Shown here: piece by piece, positions 1 through 9,123 of the stretch
How positions within the stretch are numbered: position 1 is the stretch's first letter
How the letters are laid out: each line of letters begins with the position of its first letter
Assembly: GCA_022821085.1 (NCBI GenBank)
Contig: JAJEEG010000006.1
Span: 1-64,000 of the forward strand
Origin: Candidatus Latescibacterota bacterium
Lineage (GTDB): Bacteria > JAAXHH01
DNA: 64,000 bases
Reading direction: 5' to 3'
The notes under the pieces: generated by a model
Databases searched by the model: none
Told to the model about the DNA's origin: nothing
Seen by the model: the letters and a program-made list of their open reading frames with translations, nothing else
Made by a program: the position numbers and the translations under genes

Positions 1-1958
1 GGCTGCCAGCGGCCGGTCCAGGTGCCCTGGGTCGTCACCTGCCAGTTCGTCCGCTGCGTCTGCACCGAGTTGCCCGAGGCGTCGTAGTAGGTGGTGCTTT
101 CGAGGAGACCCCTGCGGATGTCCCTTTCGGACTCGTGCTGCTTGTTCGTGGCCGACAGCCCCAGGGCGTCCAGGTCGGCCTCGCCCACGAAGTTGCGGCG
201 TATCTTGCCGTGCCCGCCGGGCAGGACCTCGTCGACGACGGGGAAGGTGATCCGGCGCATGCGGTTGGCATTACCGATCTCCATGATCCGATCCGTCTGG
301 ACGTAGACGAAGGAAGTAGTGGCGGCCGGCGTCCCGCCGGCGCCGTCGGCGTCCCATATCCGTTGCTTTACGCGGCGCGAGCGCTCGAAGTAGGCCTCGT
401 CGAAATTGAAGTGCTTCCTCCAGCCTGCGACAGGCTTGGGAATCCGCTCATAGACGATCTTCATCTCCCCGCCCGCGGGCGTTAGGATCTTCGTTATGCG
501 GTAGCTGTCGGCCAGCGTGTTGGTGAAGCGGTACGGCGGCAGCTGATCGCCTTCCGAGTTCCCGGTGCCCATGACGGAGATCTCCTCGAGCAAGAGCGTG
601 CGCGCGTTATCGCCCGAGGCCACGGCCGGCCGCGGCGGACCGCCGTTGGTTCCGTCGTAGCGGAAGACGTAGCGGGCGATCTGATTGCCATTCGTGTCCG
701 TTACCTTCAGGCCGTCCAGCCGGTGCGTGCTCGCAAGACCGTCGTACATGCGGTAGTTCCGGTTGTCGGAGACCAGGTGATGGCCGTAGGGAAGTGTTTC
801 TCCTTCAGGCGTGGAGAAATAGTTGTCGTAGGTGATCGCCACGCCGCCGTGCGTGGCGATATGGACGTCGGGCCTGGCGCTCGTCGCAGTCGTGATCCTG
901 CGTACGATCTTGCCGTCCGCGCCGGCGAGGATGACCGTGTCGAGGTGCGCCGTGTTGAACGTCTTGACCACGGTCAGGTTGGTGCGGTTCTGACCGACTG
1001 TGATCCCGCCGGGGAAGCGCGGGTCCAGGTCGGCGAAGTTAAGCAGGTTGCGGAAAGCGCGCGTGGACTCGGCCCGTTCTTTCGCCCAGTCCCGGACCGT
1101 GGTCACCGGACCGTCGGAGGCGTACCTGAACCTGATCGTGTTGCCGGCCTGGTCCCTTATCTCGGCCAGGTTCCATTGGTACACCATCTCGGGCATGAGC
1201 TCGCTGAAGCGCCCCTGCTGTACCGCGCCGCCCTTGACGGTCTGGTTCATGCCGTACTCCCCGCCCGCGATCGTGACCGCGCCGAAGGTGTAGGTCAGCC
1301 CGGATACGGTCCTGGCCGTCCAGGTGGAGGCCAGCGGTTCGGCTCTGTCGAAGTTCCAGCGGACGTCCATGAAGCGCCGGTTCTCGGCGTAATAGACGTT
1401 GGTGGCCGGTAGCGATGTGCCCGGGGTGGCAGCGCGCCCGGAATCGTCGAGCTGGCGCACAAGTCTGTGCGATCCGTCGGGCAGCACCAGGGATAGGTTG
1501 AAGGAAAAGGAATGGTTCACCGGGCTGCTCAGGTCTCTCATGTCATAGCCGCCGGTCACCTTGATCGCCCCGAATTCCAGGTTCCAGCCCAGGCCCACCC
1601 ACGTGGCGTTGTTGAGCGTGACCGTGCCCTTGCTCTGCGTGGTCGTGGCGGTGGCGTCGTCGGAGAGCTTGATCAGCCGGTCGGTGCCGGTCACCGCGCT
1701 GCTGTAGCGCATGGCCAGGGGCAGGGACAGGCCGCCCGCGCCTTCCACTTCGCCCAGCGGCAGCGTATACGACCAGTTGCCCGAAAAGTAGTCCACCTGG
1801 TCCGCGTCGATGACGCCGGAGAGGCTGTCGAAGTCGTAAGCGCTCTTGGCGGCATTGGTGATCGTCGTCTGCTGGCCGTGAACGGTCAGTGCCGCCATGG
1901 AGAGCATGAGAACGCCGATGAGCATTCTCAGAGCGAAACTGCGCAGGCGTTTTTGCAT
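1..1958 (-). CDS. RHS/SpvB-like secreted protein, N-terminal part (cut by left edge)
   Basis: The frame is open from position 1958 to the edge, giving about 652 residues with no stop. It starts with a Sec-type signal peptide: basic MQKRLRSF, a hydrophobic core, then an AHG/QQ-like cleavage zone. The next part (FSGNWSYTLPLGEVEGAGG, then LSLPLAMRYSS) is typical of the N-terminal region of RHS/YD-repeat and SpvB/TcaC-type proteins. Later come many Tyr/Asp-rich strands (ARYVFRYDGTNGG, STTYYDASGN) of the kind that lead into YD repeats. The repeat core and any C-terminal toxin lie outside the window. I chose ATG 1958 because of the AAAGGAG 7 bases upstream and the signal peptide; an in-frame ATG at 2048 also has AAGGAG but would put 30 residues before the signal. 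It lies downstream of leader element 2140-2245. Whether it is a toxin, adhesin or insecticidal-type component cannot be told from this part. Confidence 0.8.
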   Translation of the reverse strand, partial: MQKRLRSFALRMLIGVLMLSMAALTVHGQQTTITNAAKSAYDFDSLSGVIDADQVDYFSGNWSYTLPLGEVEGAGGLSLPLAMRYSSAVTGTDRLIKLSDDATATTTQSKGTVTLNNATWVGLGWNLEFGAIKVTGGYDMRDLSSPVNHSFSFNLSLVLPDGSHRLVRQLDDSGRAATPGTSLPATNVYYAENRRFMDVRWNFDRAEPLASTWTARTVSGLTYTFGAVTIAGGEYGMNQTVKGGAVQQGRFSELMPEMVYQWNLAEIRDQAGNTIRFRYASDGPVTTVRDWAKERAESTRAFRNLLNFADLDPRFPGGITVGQNRTNLTVVKTFNTAHLDTVILAGADGKIVRRITTATSARPDVHIATHGGVAITYDNYFSTPEGETLPYGHHLVSDNRNYRMYDGLASTHRLDGLKVTDTNGNQIARYVFRYDGTNGGPPRPAVASGDNARTLLLEEISVMGTGNSEGDQLPPYRFTNTLADSYRITKILTPAGGEMKIVYERIPKPVAGWRKHFNFDEAYFERSRRVKQRIWDADGAGGTPAATTSFVYVQTDRIMEIGNANRMRRITFPVVDEVLPGGHGKIRRNFVGEADLDALGLSATNKQHESERDIRRGLLESTTYYDASGNSVQTQRTNWQVTTQGTWTGRWQ

Positions 1959-2139
1959 GATGGGCTCCTTTAACCTGGATGTATTGGATAGGGGGTTGAG
2001 TGAAACGAGCGATGTTAACGGATGGATATATCGGATGAAGTCCGGCATGATGCGCTCCTTGATGGCGGATAGTAATGCCGCCCGGTATGGACCCTGAAAC
2101 TCGTTATCGGGACGTATTACTGATGACTTTGCGGGCATG

Positions 2140-2181
2140 AAAAACCCCGTGCGTTTCTGTTTGATCAGAAGTAGCACGGGG
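2140..2181 (-). terminator. Intrinsic terminator in leader copy B
   Basis: On the minus strand an 8-bp perfect stem, CCCCGTGC (2181-2174) with GCACGGGG (2152-2145), is followed at once by TTTTT. It lies upstream of the RHS gene, so it would either end transcription from the Ig-repeat genes or act as the off-switch of the leader. Confidence 0.75.
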
Positions 2182-2245
2182 ACGCTGGAAGGTCCGCGGG
2201 GTGCGGGTCCGCTAAAGGGACGCGAGGGTATTCTGATGCGGTTTT
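2140..2245 (-). promoter_or_regulatory. Conserved RNA leader/attenuator candidate, copy B
   Basis: Read on the minus strand, this ~106-nt element begins AAAACCGCATCAGAATACCC and ends in a hairpin plus T-run. It matches the element at 9265-9370 almost base for base: over the first ~80 nt I count 4 substitutions and 2 single-base indels. A 7-bp pairing of ATCAGAA (2237-2231) with TTCTGAT (2170-2164) would enclose the 5' arm of the terminator, so the two structures exclude each other. This is the logic of an attenuator or riboswitch. It fills the 333-nt gap before the RHS gene; the remaining bases there (1959-2139, 2246-2292) show only the RHS ribosome-binding site and an imperfect inverted repeat around 2253-2275. 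I do not recognise a named RNA family. Confidence 0.55.
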
Positions 2246-2292
2246 GCGATGAGCCTATGCGTAACGCACAGGCGCTGTTAACGCGGCTTTTG

Positions 2293-3111
2293 TCAACGTA
2301 CCTTCTCCAGCGTGGAAAGGCGCCTCTCCAGCGAATCGATGTACCGCTGCTGCGCGGCAAGTTGCCGCTCCTGCTCGTCGATGAACATCCGCTGGGTCGC
2401 CAGCGTTCTGTGCTGGTCGATGGTGTAGAGCATCAGTTCCTCCACCTTCTCCAGTAGCCGGGTCTGCATCCGGCCGACGCTGACGCCTTCGGCTTCCATC
2501 TGTGCGCCCGGGGCGATGCCCGGCAGGTGTCCGCGTTCCCGGATGTGTTCCTTCAACGCGTCCAGGGACATGAGGTCGTAGTCCTCGTCGAAGACGTAGT
2601 CGGCGGGCGTGACATCCTCAAGGCGGATCTCCTCGGCCTTGATGCGGCCGTCCACGACGAGCCGCTCGTCCGGGTCGTCCACGCCAATGCCCACGTTTCC
2701 GTCCAGACGGTATACGTTACCGGCGTCCGATACCGACCAGGGACTGCCCGCCTGCACGGTGACCGTAAAGGTGGTAGTCATCGATTCTCCCAGCGTCACC
2801 GTGATCTGCGCCTGACCTTCCGCTACGGCTGTGATCGTAAGTTTGCTGCCGCTCAGGCTCTCTGTCACAACTTCCGCGTCCGACGTAGTCGCTCCGAACT
2901 CAAGCGTTCCGATCATGCCGTTGACGTAAGTGGACAAGTCTAGTTCAAGCTCGCCGCCGACCGCCAGGATCTGCGCCGGTATGGTCCGAAGCGTCGGGGA
3001 TGACTGGTCGGGGAACGCATTATCGAACGCGGTCGCTGATGGGGCTGCGGCATGCGCATTCGGTGCGATGAGCGACGCCAGCATCGTGATGGTTAAAAGT
3101 ATCCTGAACAT
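2293..3111 (-). CDS. Short secreted Ig-like protein with tail-fibre-like C-terminus
   Basis: 272 residues. Signal peptide MFRILLTITMLASLIAPNAHA, then one Ig/cadherin-like segment (TIPAQILAVGGELELDLSTY, about residues 42-125), then a C-terminal module starting at NVYRLDGNVGIGVDDPDERL. The module continues ADYVFDEDYDLMSL, HIRERGHLPGI, and ends in an amphipathic coiled coil with many Leu/Glu/Arg. This NVGIG...YVF.EDYDL...GHLP arrangement is common in Bacteroidota-type surface or tail-fibre-like proteins; its function is not established. ATG 3111 is chosen because of the signal peptide and AGAAAGGAG just upstream, although an in-frame ATG at 3189 overlaps the previous stop. It is a paralogue of the C-terminus and signal of the giant protein immediately upstream, and probably shares its transcript. 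Likely exported and oligomeric through the coiled coil; the partner is unknown. Confidence 0.8.
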   Translation of the reverse strand: MFRILLTITMLASLIAPNAHAAAPSATAFDNAFPDQSSPTLRTIPAQILAVGGELELDLSTYVNGMIGTLEFGATTSDAEVVTESLSGSKLTITAVAEGQAQITVTLGESMTTTFTVTVQAGSPWSVSDAGNVYRLDGNVGIGVDDPDERLVVDGRIKAEEIRLEDVTPADYVFDEDYDLMSLDALKEHIRERGHLPGIAPGAQMEAEGVSVGRMQTRLLEKVEELMLYTIDQHRTLATQRMFIDEQERQLAAQQRYIDSLERRLSTLEKVR

Positions 3112-3185
3112 GTGCTGCTCCTTTCTGAGGTTAATGGAAACTGCGTCTCTTCGATCCACGTGGGACTGCGTGATTCTGGCCATCA

Positions 3186-6100
3186 TCATTGTTCTAACCT
3201 TTCAAGGCGTCTCTCCAATTGCCTGATCCGCTGATTTTGCAACTTGATGCGCCACTGTTGCGCGTCGATGCTATCGCCCTGGGCCCGAAGCGCTTCGTGC
3301 TGTTCTATGACATGAAGCGACAGCTCTTCGATCTTCTCCAATAACATGGTCTGCATCCGGCTGACGCCGATGCCGTTGGCCTTCATCTCCGCACCGGAGT
3401 CCACGCCCGGCAGGTGACCATGGTCATGGATGTACCGTTCCACATCCTCCAGGGACATGAGATCGTAATCCGCCGTGAACACGTAGTCGGCGGGGATCAT
3501 CGTCAGGCGGTACTCCTCCGCCTTGATCTTCCCATCCACTACGAGCTTCTGGTCCGGGTCCTCCACACCGATGCCCACGTTGCCGGTAAGCCGGTATACG
3601 TTCTCGCCGGAGATCATCCAGGGGTAGGGATAGGCATGGGCGCCAGATTCCTCCACAGTGACCATGAAGGTCAGCGATACGGCATCGCATGCATCACTTT
3701 CAGCTGTATCCGTTACGGTAACCGTCACGGTTTCTATCCGGCCCGCCGATTTCGGATCGATCTTCAAGGCGCTGTCTTCTATGCTCAACACCGCGATCTC
3801 GGAGTTCGGTGACGTGACTGCGATTTCGATATCGTCCTGATCGATGTGTTCGAAGTGTTGCGTCAGATCGATCACCGTCGTGCCCGAGCCCGCGATCAGC
3901 GTCTGGTTCGGGATGGGTGCGTCCGCGATCGCAGCCGGGCAGGGCAGGTTCACGGTGACTACAAAGGTTTGCTTCACAGCATCGCAATCCTGCTTGCTGA
4001 CCGTAACGCTTACCGTATCCGTGCCGGCGGCCGAGGGTGTTACCGTCAGCATGGCTCCCGCAAGACTGGTCGTCGTTACGCTCGTATCGGTCGAGCTGAC
4101 TACGTAGGTTGGGACGAAATCCACCGGCAGCGAGAAATACTGAGTCAGATCGATTAGGGCGGCGCTCCCTCCCAAGGTGAGCGCCTGATCAGCTATGCTG
4201 CCCTTCAGCATGGGACAGGTTGGCGGGGCCGGTTCGGTAACGGTGAGTGAAGCCGTACCGGAAACACCGTCTGTAGTCGCCGTGATGGTCGTCATACCCG
4301 CATTTACCGCCGTAGCCAGTCCCAACGAGTCAATCGTCGCGACCGAGGTGGCACTGCTCGTCCAGGTAAAGGTCTTGCCTGTGATCTCCGTGTCGCTCGA
4401 GTCTTTTGCGGTAGCAGTGAACTGCTGCGTCTCGTCCTCCTGGATTGATACCGAAGACGGGCTCACTGTCACGGCGGTCACAGGCGATGGTACCGTCGTT
4501 TCCACCCTGACGTTGAATACCTGGCTGGCACCAGTTTCACATCCGACTTTGGAAACGGTGACCGTAACCTGGGCGGTGCCTGCGATTCCAGGGGATATGG
4601 CCATTGTGGTATCCGTACGACTGGCGGATGCTACGTCATTGTTCGAGGACACGATCGTGTAACTGACATTGCTCTTGTTCAGGTTGGTGAAATGCGAGTC
4701 GAGGTTTACGTCGACAGTGCTTCCGCCAACTACCAGCGATACGTCTCTGCTGGGATGCATCTGTTTCACAGCAGGACAATCTGCAACCGGCGGTTCAGGA
4801 TCAACAGATATGTTGAAGTCCCGTGAGACCTCGTTGCACCCGTTTGCGCTGACCTTTACAATGACCTTTCCGGTATCTCCCTGGATTTTGGGATCGATGG
4901 TAAGCGTATCTCCGGTAATGCTCACGTTCGCAATGCCCGGACTCGGGTTGTTGGTGCTGTAGGTCGGGTTGACGCCCGTCGGTATCGTGAAGTAGGCCGA
5001 TACGACCATCGTCACCGGATCTCCTCCCGCGACCATGGCCGGCACCGTAATGGGTACGGTGTTCGCCGCTGGACAGGTTGGTGGAGGTGGAACTACTGGT
5101 GGCCCGACCGATACGTTGAAGTCCCGCGTGATGTTGGTGCACCCGGTCGCGCTGACCGTGACGATGACCTTCCCGGTATCTCCCTGGGTTATGGGCTCGA
5201 TGGTAAGCGTGTCTCCAGAGATGCTCACATTCGCTATGCCCGGACTCGGGTTGTTGGCGCTGTAAGTCGGTGTGACGCCTGTCGGTATCGTGAAGTACGC
5301 CGATACGTCGATCGTTACCGAATCCCCGCCAGCGGACATGGCCGGAACCGTGATGGGGACGGTATTTACCGTCGGACAGGAGGGAGGAGGGGGATCCTTA
5401 GGTGGCCCGACCGATACGTTGAAGTCCCGCGTGACGTTGGTGCACCCAGTCGCGCTGACCGTGACGATGACCTTCCCGGTATTCCCCTGGGTTACGGGTC
5501 TGATCGTCAGCGTGTTACCGGAAATGCTCACCACCGCAATTCCCGGGCTCGGGTTGTTGGCGCTGTAGGTCGGTGTGACGCCCTGTGGTATCGTGAAGTA
5601 CGCCGATACATCAACCGTTACCGAATCCCCGCCAGCGGACATAACCGGGACCGAGATTGGGACAGTGTTTGCCGCCGGACAGGGTGGAGGAGTCGTATCC
5701 TCAGGCCCCACGACGACTCTGAAATCCTCCGATATACTTGCAGGTATCGGGTCGTTATCGGTTGCGGTCACCGTGACCTTGCCGATCATACCTTCGGATT
5801 CAGGTGCCACCGTCACGTCGCTGCCTGATATGCTGACTCTGGCTACTGAGGTATCCGGGTTGTTTACCGAAAACGTGAGCGTGTCTGAATCAGGGTCGGA
5901 GAAATGGCCCGACACGTCGAAACGCTTTGATGGGCCTCCCACCCTGAGGTTTACGTCTGCAAAGCTGTCCACGATCTCCGGTGAACGGTTGGTCACGGAT
6001 ACGCTTATGGTCTGCGTGGCCGAAGCCTTGTCAATGTCTTCGGCTTTCACAGTGATCGTCGCATTTCCAGTTCTGCCGGAGGTGATCGTGACGGTGCTGC

Positions 6101-8354
6101 CGGACACGCTGGCGGTGGCCACGGCCGTATTGGACGAAGTGGCGCTGTATGTAAGCGTATCGCCATCGGGATCGGTGAACTTGCCCGAGACGTCTACGTC
6201 CTCGGAGTGCCGGTTTTTAAACAGGCTGACCGGACTGATTGAACCTCTTTGTTGGGGGGCTCTGTTACGCACCGTAACGGTTAGGGTATCCGAAACGGAA
6301 CCATTGTGTGCATCCGTAGCCGTCACCGATACGGTCGCGTCCCCGCCGTCATCATCAGATTCGATGGTCACCGTGCTTCCGGACACGCTGACGTCGGCGA
6401 TATCCGTATCTGAAGATTCGGCCGTGAAAGAGATCGAATCGTTATCTGGATCCGAGAAGTGTCGGGATGCGTTGATGGTTGTCGAGCTGTTCTTGTAGAG
6501 CGTTCTGTCTGAAATCGTCCGCGAAACCTTGGGAGGCCTGTTTTCTACCGCTACGCTAAAGCTGTGTGTTCTTCTTGCGTTTTCCGTATCTTCGGCCGTC
6601 ACGGTTATTCGGGTAGAGCCGAGTATACCTGGATCAACAGATATAGAGCTGCCTGAAACACTGACCGTGGCCACGGACGTATCACCCGACGAGGCAGTAT
6701 AGGTGAGGGCGTCGTTATCTTCATCGTTGAAATGATCCGACAAGTCGACACTTTGAGCAGCCTGGTTCCTGTGGAATGTCATTGCAGGAATGATTTTCCG
6801 TAGTCCAGGAGGCCTGTTTATCACTCTGACGTCAAAGTCCTGTGTACCGGTGGCGTCGTCAGTATCCGTCGCAGTGACGGTGATCGTGGCCGTGCCTGTT
6901 ACCCCCGACCTGACGGTCACCGTGCTGCCGGATACACTGACGGTCGCAACGTTCGTTCTGGATGATGAGGCCGAGTAGGTGAGCGCGTCGCCGTTGGGAT
7001 CGGAAAATCTACTCGAAACAGAGACGTTCCGTGTTTTTCCTTTCTTGTACAGGGTTACATCGGAGATGCTCCCCTCGGGCTGTGGCGGGTCGTTGACCAC
7101 CGTAGCGGTGAAATCCTGCGTCGCGGTCTCTCCATCGGGATCCCTGGCCGTGACGATGATCTTGCCCGTTGAGCCGGTAGCCACCGGTGAAATCGTGACG
7201 GTACTCCCCGATATGCTCACGGTGGCGATGGACGGATTCGGGTTATTCACCGAATAGGTAAGCGTGTCGCCGTCCGGATCGGAAAACTTGCCCGACACGC
7301 TGCGTGTGGCCGAGGACCCGCCCTTGCTCAAGGAGACATCCGAAATGGACCCCACGGTTGTGGGCGCACGGTTCACTGGCGGATTGCTCACCGTGGCGGT
7401 GAAGTCCTGGGTAGCGGTGAGGCCGCCCGGATCTCTCGCCGTGACGATGATCTTGCCGGTCGTGCCGGCGGCCACGGGCGCGATCGTGACGGTACTTCCC
7501 GATATGCTCACCGTGACGATCGACGTGTCCGGATCGTTTACCGAATAGGTGAGGGCGTCGCCGTCCGGATCGGAGAACTTGCCCGACACGCTGCGAGTGG
7601 CCGAGGAACCTCCCACCTCCAGCGTCACATTGGAGATGGACCCCACGGCCGTGGGCGTCCTGTTCACTGGCGGGGGATTGCTCACGGTGGCGGTGAAGTC
7701 CTGGGTGGCGGTGAGGCCGCCCGGGTCTCTGGCCGTGACGATGATCTTGCCCGTCGTGCCTGCGGCCACGGGCGCGACCGTGACCGTGCTTCCCGAGATG
7801 CTCACCGAGACGATCGACGTGTCCGGATCGTTTACCGAATAGGTGAGGGCATCGCCGTCCGGATCGGAGAACTTGCCAGATACTTTGCGGGTGGCCGAGG
7901 ATCCGCCGACCTGCAGCGTTACATTGGAAATGGACCCCACGGCCGTGGGCGCCCTGTTCGGCGGCGGGGCGTTCTCCACGGTGACGTTGAAGTCCTGGGT
8001 GGCGGTCAGGCCGCCCGGGTCCTCGGCGGTGACGACGATCTTGCCGGTCGTGCCCACCGCGACGGGCGCGATCGTGACGGTGCTTCCCGATATGCTCACC
8101 GTGGCGACCGTCGGACTCGGGTTGTTCACCGAATAGGTAAGCGTGTCGTCATTGGGATCTGAAAAGTACGAAGAGGCGTTGACCGTCGCCGAGGAGCCTC
8201 CGACATACAGCGTCCCGACGTCGATGAAATCCACCGTTTGCGGCGCCTGGTTCTGCGGAGGCGCGGGGCCGTTTGGAGACCCCGGTACTGCCCCGCGCGC
8301 GGCCTGTCCCGGCCAGGTCGCGAGGAGTATTAGAGTCAGTAGAACGCGAAACAT
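3186..8354 (-). CDS. Giant secreted Ig/cadherin-like repeat protein
   Basis: 1722 residues. Signal peptide MFRVLLTLILLATWPGQAARG, then a long array of beta-sandwich repeats. Roughly residues 36-890 are about nine ~98-residue repeats carrying FSDPDGDALTYSVND and GSTVTIAPVAAGTTGK (cadherin/Ig-like, with Asp-rich putative Ca2+ sites). Residues ~890-1190 are three ~101-residue repeats beginning CPAANTVPITVPA. A Big_2-like domain (SVSIQEDETQQFTAT) lies near 1290-1370, followed by two more divergent repeats with paired Cys. The last ~140 residues are the NVGIGVEDPDQKLVVDG...GHLPGV module plus coiled coil, as in the shorter neighbour. ATG 8354 is preferred over longer forms because of GAAAGGAAATGTC upstream and the signal peptide. 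It follows an M15 peptidase and a small membrane protein in the same direction. Probably a long surface fibre or adhesin. Confidence 0.85.
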   Translation of the reverse strand: MFRVLLTLILLATWPGQAARGAVPGSPNGPAPPQNQAPQTVDFIDVGTLYVGGSSATVNASSYFSDPNDDTLTYSVNNPSPTVATVSISGSTVTIAPVAVGTTGKIVVTAEDPGGLTATQDFNVTVENAPPPNRAPTAVGSISNVTLQVGGSSATRKVSGKFSDPDGDALTYSVNDPDTSIVSVSISGSTVTVAPVAAGTTGKIIVTARDPGGLTATQDFTATVSNPPPVNRTPTAVGSISNVTLEVGGSSATRSVSGKFSDPDGDALTYSVNDPDTSIVTVSISGSTVTIAPVAAGTTGKIIVTARDPGGLTATQDFTATVSNPPVNRAPTTVGSISDVSLSKGGSSATRSVSGKFSDPDGDTLTYSVNNPNPSIATVSISGSTVTISPVATGSTGKIIVTARDPDGETATQDFTATVVNDPPQPEGSISDVTLYKKGKTRNVSVSSRFSDPNGDALTYSASSSRTNVATVSVSGSTVTVRSGVTGTATITVTATDTDDATGTQDFDVRVINRPPGLRKIIPAMTFHRNQAAQSVDLSDHFNDEDNDALTYTASSGDTSVATVSVSGSSISVDPGILGSTRITVTAEDTENARRTHSFSVAVENRPPKVSRTISDRTLYKNSSTTINASRHFSDPDNDSISFTAESSDTDIADVSVSGSTVTIESDDDGGDATVSVTATDAHNGSVSDTLTVTVRNRAPQQRGSISPVSLFKNRHSEDVDVSGKFTDPDGDTLTYSATSSNTAVATASVSGSTVTITSGRTGNATITVKAEDIDKASATQTISVSVTNRSPEIVDSFADVNLRVGGPSKRFDVSGHFSDPDSDTLTFSVNNPDTSVARVSISGSDVTVAPESEGMIGKVTVTATDNDPIPASISEDFRVVVGPEDTTPPPCPAANTVPISVPVMSAGGDSVTVDVSAYFTIPQGVTPTYSANNPSPGIAVVSISGNTLTIRPVTQGNTGKVIVTVSATGCTNVTRDFNVSVGPPKDPPPPSCPTVNTVPITVPAMSAGGDSVTIDVSAYFTIPTGVTPTYSANNPSPGIANVSISGDTLTIEPITQGDTGKVIVTVSATGCTNITRDFNVSVGPPVVPPPPTCPAANTVPITVPAMVAGGDPVTMVVSAYFTIPTGVNPTYSTNNPSPGIANVSITGDTLTIDPKIQGDTGKVIVKVSANGCNEVSRDFNISVDPEPPVADCPAVKQMHPSRDVSLVVGGSTVDVNLDSHFTNLNKSNVSYTIVSSNNDVASASRTDTTMAISPGIAGTAQVTVTVSKVGCETGASQVFNVRVETTVPSPVTAVTVSPSSVSIQEDETQQFTATAKDSSDTEITGKTFTWTSSATSVATIDSLGLATAVNAGMTTITATTDGVSGTASLTVTEPAPPTCPMLKGSIADQALTLGGSAALIDLTQYFSLPVDFVPTYVVSSTDTSVTTTSLAGAMLTVTPSAAGTDTVSVTVSKQDCDAVKQTFVVTVNLPCPAAIADAPIPNQTLIAGSGTTVIDLTQHFEHIDQDDIEIAVTSPNSEIAVLSIEDSALKIDPKSAGRIETVTVTVTDTAESDACDAVSLTFMVTVEESGAHAYPYPWMISGENVYRLTGNVGIGVEDPDQKLVVDGKIKAEEYRLTMIPADYVFTADYDLMSLEDVERYIHDHGHLPGVDSGAEMKANGIGVSRMQTMLLEKIEELSLHVIEQHEALRAQGDSIDAQQWRIKLQNQRIRQLERRLERLEQ
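4790..5690 (-). repeat. ~303-nt tandem coding repeats (three units)
   Basis: Inside the giant protein gene, blocks spaced 303 nt apart (for example 4963-5265 and 5266-5568, plus a flanking unit) encode near-identical CPAANTVPI...GVTPTYSANN...TRDFNVSVGP domains. The DNA similarity is high enough for unequal recombination to change the copy number. Confidence 0.8.
7255..8136 (-). repeat. 294-nt tandem coding repeats (three units)
   Basis: Units at about 7255-7548, 7549-7842 and 7843-8136 encode 98-residue Ig/cadherin-like domains with almost identical DNA. More divergent copies continue down to about 5700. Recent copies at the N-terminal side and older ones further in suggest growth of the array by tandem duplication near the 5' end. 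Confidence 0.85.
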
Positions 8355-8428
8355 GACATTTCCTTTCATGGTGTGCATCCGTTGGCGGATTAGTGTTTTC
8401 CGGCCGGACCCTCGTCCGTTCCGGGTGG

Positions 8429-8809
8429 TCAATAGCTCCATATTGCAGGACGGGGTATGCCCGGCGCCTTGTCGAGATCGTCCAGGTGCACATAGCGGCT
8501 GCGGAAGTCTCCCCGCTGCCGGATGCCGACACCGGTGAAACCGAACATGAGCGCCATGCGGACGAGCCGGTGCGCCTTGTCGCCCGATATGGCGATGTCC
8601 ACGGCCCGGCCGGCCAGGTGCGCGGAACGGGGACGGCCCCCCACCTTCGCGTTGTGCTCCGGCGACCGGTACGCCGAGGTGATGACGAGCGGGAAACCGA
8701 GCTCCTGGCGCAGCAGCACGAGCCGGAGCATGAAGCGCTCGTCCATCTCGTGCCTGCCGGAGTCCGGCGAGGAAAGGACCTGGTTCGGGAAATACGGCCA
8801 TGATTTCAT
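8429..8809 (-). CDS. M15_3-family peptidoglycan peptidase (endolysin-like)
   Basis: 126 residues, a full-length minimal M15_3 domain. The zinc-site motifs are visible: SAYRSPEHNAKVGG, then SAHLAGRAVDIA (His and Asp ligands), and YVHLDD (the third His). Family members are D-Ala-D-Ala carboxypeptidases or L-Ala-D-Glu endopeptidases and are common phage endolysins. There is no signal peptide, so it would need a holin to reach the wall. ATG 8809 is preferred because GAGGAGG lies about 6 bases upstream; longer in-frame extensions run through that site. It sits between a small membrane protein and the giant Ig-repeat gene, all minus strand. Endolysin-type export cassettes such as Serratia ChiWXYZ also use an M15 L-Ala-D-Glu peptidase. 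Confidence 0.85.
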   Translation of the reverse strand: MKSWPYFPNQVLSSPDSGRHEMDERFMLRLVLLRQELGFPLVITSAYRSPEHNAKVGGRPRSAHLAGRAVDIAISGDKAHRLVRMALMFGFTGVGIRQRGDFRSRYVHLDDLDKAPGIPRPAIWSY

Positions 8810-8913
8810 GTGCAAACCTCCTCGTCTTCCCTCCCCGGATTCGTCGGGGCGCAGTTTTCGGGAAGGGAAGACTTTTGTGTACTGCGGTGAACGATACGGT
8901 TGCTGTTGCCCCT

Positions 8914-9123
8914 TCAATCCTGCTCCCTGTGCCGGTCGAGCACGACCTCGTAGATCAGATCGATCTTGGCGGACAGGTTCTCGATGTCCCGCTCGATCTT
9001 CGACAGGCGGACCTCGCGCATGGTCATGCGGTCGACGAAGGGAGCGATGAACTTGAAAATGAAAATCCAGAGTGCGGTCAGGACGCCGACGACGACGATC
9101 CAGACTGAGATGTTTTCGGGCAT
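8914..9123 (-). CDS. Small membrane protein with coiled coil (holin-like)
   Basis: 69 residues. One strong transmembrane helix (SVWIVVVGVLTALWIFIFKF, about residues 6-25) is followed by a charged helical tail with heptad-like Leu/Ile (LSKIERDIENLSAKIDLIYE). ATG 9123 has GGAGAAAG upstream. It is the first gene after leader copy A and lies 104 nt before the M15 peptidase. Size, single helix, charged tail and the endolysin-like neighbour fit a holin or XhlA-like protein, but no diagnostic family motif is present, so the role is inferred from context. Confidence 0.65.
   Translation of the reverse strand: MPENISVWIVVVGVLTALWIFIFKFIAPFVDRMTMREVRLSKIERDIENLSAKIDLIYEVVLDRHREQD

Noticed and set aside
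4790-8136. CRISPR or satellite-like array
   Set aside because: Regular repeats are 294 or 303 nt and encode protein domains continuously.
8355-8801. Extended N-terminus of the giant Ig-repeat protein
   Set aside because: It would read through the M15 peptidase gene in another frame and bury the signal peptide.
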